From assembly GCA_905221605.1 (NCBI GenBank), contig CAJNDS010002558.1, forward strand, positions 267,922 to 331,921: DNA of 64,000 bases. The letters are read 5' to 3'. A program made the position numbers and the translations under genes. The DNA is from Symbiodinium natans. Lineage: Eukaryota > Sar > Dinophyceae > Suessiales > Symbiodiniaceae. Below the pieces are notes generated by a model. It was given only the letters and a program-made list of their open reading frames with translations, did not search any database and was not told the origin of the DNA. Positions 59,774 to 64,000 of the stretch are shown here, piece by piece (the stretch's first letter is position 1; every line of letters starts with the position of its first letter).

Positions 59774-59995
59774 GGTTTAGGGGTTTAGGGGTTTAGGGGT
59801 TTAGGGGTTTAGGGGTTTAGGGGTTTAGGGGTTTAGGGGTTTAGGGGTTTAGGGGTTTAGGGGTTTAGGTGTTTAGGGGTTTAGGGGTTTAGGGGTTTAG
59901 GGGTTTAGGGGTTTAGGGGTTTAGGGGTTTAGGGGTTTAGGGGTTTAGGTGTTTAGGGGTTTAGGGGTTTAGGGGTTTAGGGTTTAGGGTTAGGG
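59774..59995 (+). repeat. TTTAGGGG variant array
   Basis: About 26 units of the 8-mer, with TTTAGGTG at two places about 72 bp apart, suggesting a higher-order duplication of nine units. Confidence 0.92.
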
Positions 59996-62084
59996 GCTGG
60001 GGTTGAGGGCGTTAGTGGGTTGATTGAGGCTTTGGGGGTCAGTCTCGGGGTTGGGAAGACCCAATCTGTTCGGGCGACCAGGCTTGCTGCAGGTTATCTC
60101 CGGAAAAAAAACCACGCAACCCAAAACAAGACGTTACATATTGGCGCCCTAAGCCCACAGCAGCCCTACAGATTTGGGAGTTTGCGAAATTAGGGGGATG
60201 CCAACTATCGACCCTTAAACAGTAGGATCCCCTGCTGATGAGGACCCCAATAAGGTATAACCCTGACTTGATAGCCCAGCAACCATCTTATGATCAGGGT
60301 ACCCTTTCTGGGGGGGCTGGCTACTCTTATAGGCACCACCACGACTTTAAACCCTAAACCCTAAACCCTAAGCCCTAAACCCTAAACCCTAAACTCTAAA
60401 CCTCCTCAGAAAGATGTTTGCTAAGCTCAGGGTTGCGAGGAGGCTGTGCTGCTGGGTTTCAAGGTCCCATATTCAGTTTAGGGCTTCGGGTTTTTGGAAT
60501 GAGGGTTTAGGGTTTAGGGCTTAGGGTTGAGGGTTTAGGTATTCCACCGCCTATACCCCAAGCCTAAAACCCACATGTGTCCATGAGGCCTAAACCCGGA
60601 ACCCTAAACCCTAAACCCTAAACCGCGCCCAGGCACCCTTCGGGCACTTGATGCACACCTCGAGGCCAGTGACATCTGCGTAGGTGCCTGCGTTTCGAAA
60701 TTGTTCTCTGACATCCGGCATCGACGACCAGAGTTCCGAGTAACCTAGGAATAGGGTTTAGGGTTTAGGGTTTAGGGTCAGGGACACTGGTGAGAGATTT
60801 TACTGCTATGCCGGCAGACCAGTTCTCAGCTGTAAAGTCCCCCCAAAGCCCAAAGCATAAACATCGATCCCAGGAATAGCGTGGGATAGGATTCAAGCAA
60901 CGATATGAGAGCACAGCCGCCAACAAATATGTAAACTCTCTAAACCCGACCAAAGTCACAGGTTGGGTGGGCGGGTTGGGAGAGGACGCGAAACCGCGCA
61001 CACTTCCCGCGTGGTGGCGCGCGCGGAGCATACCTCTAAGCCTGGGTTAGTCTATTTCCTGACTATTATCTTATATCTTATTTTCTGACTCTTCGTCAGA
61101 ATACGGATAAACCTATGTTCTGGAATATAGTGTATTTAATAACCTTGATTCAAGATTGACTGATAGAATAAACTCTGTGATTATTGATGTCGCAAGTACT
61201 TTTTTCCACATGTTATACCCCAAACCCCAAACCCTAAACCACAAACCCCAAAACCCAAACCCTAAACCAAAACCCATGCTGGCTGTTATCAGGGTACTGC
61301 CCAACAATCGCAGGACCCCAGCATTAGGGTTTAGGGTTGCCTTGTCACGCTTGTCAGCGTCAAGTTTCAGTGACGCCCGGAATATCCTAGCCCCCGGCAG
61401 CTGCTCATCACGTTCTATGATGCCCTCGAGCAAGTGGTCGACTAACCCTAAACCCTAAACCCTAAACCCTAAATCCTAAACCCTAAACCCTAAACCCTAA
61501 ACCTTCAGCTCAAGGTCAGCTTAATCCTGGGGCTTGCCCAGCTGCCCGAAAGTGCCGGCAGCGACTGCAAACCCCACGCTAGAGCCTGCCTTTTTGCGCA
61601 GGGCGTCCACATAATCTCCTTTGGAGTCGACTTCTCATCAACCACTGGCCATCCGTGTTTAGCCATGATTTCTGATTGCTTCCATCAACCCCAAACCCTA
61701 AACCCCAAACCCCAAACCCCAAACCCGAAACCCAAAAACCCTAAACCTCAAACTCTAAACCCTAAACCCTAACCTCAAACCCTAAACCCCAAACCCCAAA
61801 CCCCAAACTTCAAACCCTAAAACCTAAACCCTGAACCCCAAAGCCGAAACTCGAAACCCCAAATCCTGAGCCCCAAACCCTAAACCCGAGACCCTAAACC
61901 CGAAACCCTAAACCCCAAACCCTAAACCCCAAAGCCTAAACTCGAAACCGCAAGTCCTAAGCTCTAAGCCCTGAGCCCTAAACCCTAACCCTAGACCCTA
62001 AACCTCTCTACCATATAACCCTAAATGTTGAAAAACACTAATTGTAGAATTTGATCAGTTTCTTGTTTTTCACTTTTTGTTTAC

Positions 62085-62705
62085 CCCCCATTGTTCAGCA
62101 CGAATTGGAGAATTTGATCCATTTTGGCCCCTCCGACCCCTTTGACCCCCCACGAATTGGCGAACTTCCCTTTGACCCCCCCATTGTTCAGCACGAATTG
62201 GAGAATTTGATCCATTTCGACCCCTCCGACCCCTTTGACCCCCCTTTGTTCGGCACGAATTGGAGAATTTGATCCACAATGAGTTTTAAATGGAATTTGA
62301 ATAGCAGAAATGACCCCCTCATTTTCTAGATTTCTCTGACCCCTTCAATTCAATGCTGGCCCTCTGACCCCTTTGACCCTCCATTGTTTGGCACAAATTG
62401 GAGAATTTGATCCATTTCGACCCCTCCGACCCTTTGACACCCCATTGTTCGGCATGAATTGGAGAATTTGATCCATTTCGACCCTTCCGACCCCTTTGAC
62501 CCCCATTGTTCGGCAAGAATTTGATCCATTTCGAGCCCTCTTACCCCTTTGAGCCCCCCATTGTTCGAATTTGATCCATTCCGACCCCTCCGACCCCTTT
62601 GAGCCCCCCGTTGTTCGGCACGAATTGGAGAATTTGATTCATTTCGACCACTCTATGTCTCCTGGAATTTTGACCTCTCTAACCCTCCATGGTTTAGCAC
62701 GAAGA
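62085..62705 (+). repeat. Minisatellite, about 62-64 bp unit
   Basis: Eight to nine diverged copies of a unit containing CCCATTGTTCGGCACGAATT, GGAGAATTTGATCCATTTCG and ACCCCTCCGACCCCTTTGAC. One unit carries an unrelated insert of about 60 bp (62280-62340). Frames through it are repeat translations. Confidence 0.88.
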
Positions 62706-64000
62706 AGACATTAATAAACTTTCTATTTTCGTAATGTTATGGGATTCTTTGGGCGGGTGGGTTTTGTTCCGTTGCCTACACACGCTGCTGGCCTAGTAAA
62801 TGCTCGAACTTGAGATGCTGAACCCTAAACCCTAAGCCCTAGGCCCTAAACCCTAAACCCCAAACCCTAAACCCTAAACCGCAAACCCCAAACACCAAAC
62901 TCTAAACCCCAAACCCCAAACCCGAAACCCGAAACCCGAAACCCTAAACCCTAAACCCTAAACCCCAGTGCCTGGCAGGCACTCGTCGCACTCAGCCGAG
63001 CCGACCTTTGCGGCGAAGCGGCCGACGGCGCACGCGCTGCCTGGGGCTGCTACCCTGTGTAACAAAGGGCTTGCAGGGGGGGGGGGGGGGGGGTAGGGTT
63101 TAGGGTTTAGGGTTTAGGGTTTAGGGTTGAGGGTTTAGGGTTTAGGGTTGAGGAGATTAGGGTTTAGGGTTTAGGGTTTAGGGCTTAGGAGTTTGGGGTT
63201 TGGGGTTTAGGGTTTGCCCTAAAACCTGAACCCTAAACAATGAACCCTAAGTCATGCTTTTTGGTCCGAGAATATTCGGGGATTAGGCACCCTATGTTGC
63301 TTCAATGGGAGTATGGTGCCTGAAGCCCTAAATCTCTCCTAAGGAAGTACTGCTAATTGCTCAAGCTCCCGCCCCCAGAAAAAATATTTAATAATAATAA
63401 TAATAACAATAAAAATAATATTGATGATGATAAATCCTTGTAAGGGTAATATATTGGGATGTTCCCTCTTATACTAGCAGTCCTGGATAGGGATTATAGT
63501 ACCCCCTATTGAAGCGAATAGTAGGTACGTAATTCCAGTAGGTCCAGTGGTTCAGGGCTTCTAGGGTTCAGGGTTTAGGATCTTTGGGTGCTTTGCGTCC
63601 TTCGGGGGTTTGGGGTTAGCAGGGGTACGGGGAACCCTAAACCCTAAACCCTAAACACTAAACCCTAAACCCTAAACCCTAAACATCTTGAGAACTCACC
63701 ACCAGGGGGGGGGGGAGTTTGGGAATTCCGGGTTTACGCTTTTGAACCTGCAGACTCTAAGAATCGGGTTCCCCTGAACCCTAAATTCTAAACCCTAAGC
63801 CCTAAACCCTGAACCCGATATTGGCTCTCAGATGCAGTTCGACATCCCTGTCTCGTTCGCGAATGTTCCACGTGGGCAGCGGCTGAATGAGGCGTCGCCT
63901 CCCAGGCAATACCTGGGTCTGCTTTGACATTTGGGTTTAGGGTTTAGGGTTTAGGGCTTAGGGTTTACCCTGAACCCTAAACCATAATTCAACCCCAAAC
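62706..64000. repeat. Interstitial telomere-repeat region, right end
   Basis: No supportable gene. C-rich tract 62820-62966, a G homopolymer (63077-63093) running directly into TTTAGGG (63093-63215), an AT-rich AATAAT stretch (63387-63431), a truncated family B MITE (from 63456), a tract at 63634-63682, and G-rich repeats from 63935. Confidence 0.8.
63456..63530. mobile_element. MITE-like repeat, family B, truncated copy 3
   Basis: The left arm GGGATGTTCCCTCTTATACT is intact and is followed by AGGGATTATAGTACCCCCTATT; the right arm is lost or rearranged. Confidence 0.5.

Larger units (their letters stand above)
57400..62084. repeat. Interstitial telomere-repeat region, right block 5
   Basis: No supportable gene. 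A decayed family A MITE (about 57400-57510), CCCTAAA tracts (57600-57640, 57746-57856), family D MITEs (58132-58248, 58928-59063), TTTCGGG (58697-58770), a family F MITE with telomere array (59277-59422), TTTAGGG (59501-59555), TTTAGGGG (59774-59995), a tract at 60346-60390, 61443-61503, and a long degenerate C-rich tract at 61685-61995. Frames such as 58088-58474 minus and 61113-61458 have no convincing features. Confidence 0.75.

Noticed and set aside
1-64000. CRISPR-like pattern of repeats and spacers
   Set aside because: The repeats are telomere units in variable-length arrays, in both orientations, with irregular spacers; the DNA is eukaryotic.

Overview
This is nuclear DNA of a eukaryote, most likely a dinoflagellate. 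Plant-type TTTAGGG telomere repeats occur throughout in both orientations. The LTRs of the resident retrotransposon contain the last 12 bases (TTTTGGCTCAAG) of the dinoflagellate spliced leader. The one intron that can be argued for is of the GC-AG class that dinoflagellates tolerate. Genus and species cannot be told from the sequence. I see no rRNA, tRNA or CRISPR array, and no complete ordinary host gene.

Layout. Positions 1-13875 and 33723-64000 are gene-poor, subtelomere-like DNA. Dozens of interstitial telomere-type tracts (TTTAGGG, and locally homogenised TTTAGGGG, TTTGGGG, TTTAAGGG, TTTCGGG, TTAGGGC and CCCTACAAA variants) alternate with short unique spacers. Between them lie small palindromic MITE-like elements of at least seven families, homopolymer G/C tracts, and micro- and minisatellites. 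Several telomere tracts sit inside MITEs or between direct duplications of flanking DNA.

Positions 14030-33650 are one 19.6-kb LTR retrotransposon in a TA-rich microsatellite. Its 294-bp LTRs look identical and it is flanked by ATAT, so insertion was recent. It encodes Gag (coiled/acidic N-terminus, capsid-like region, two CCCH zinc fingers) and a 9.2-kb pol frame. Pol contains a retropepsin-like protease, a Ty3/gypsy-type RT thumb plus RNase H, a DD35E integrase with zinc finger and GPW motif, two weakly recognised domains, and only then the RT fingers and palm with YVDD. RT is therefore split and pol is circularly permuted. Downstream are a Tpt1/KptA-type RNA 2'-phosphotransferase and a large protein with RanBP2 zinc finger, membrane segment, SWIM finger and single-HKD phospholipase D domain. 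A 2.4-kb TIR-flanked, introner-like GC-AG intron interrupts the PLD domain.

Eleven short GC-rich hairpins with a conserved loop, a bulged G and compensatory base changes are spread along the element, mostly at domain borders and in all three reading frames. The element thus looks like a giant retroelement carrying RNA-end-processing and RNA-binding cargo plus a repeated RNA structure. Six frame changes (five of them -1) separate its modules; they may be assembly deletions, real decay, or in one case programmed frameshifting.
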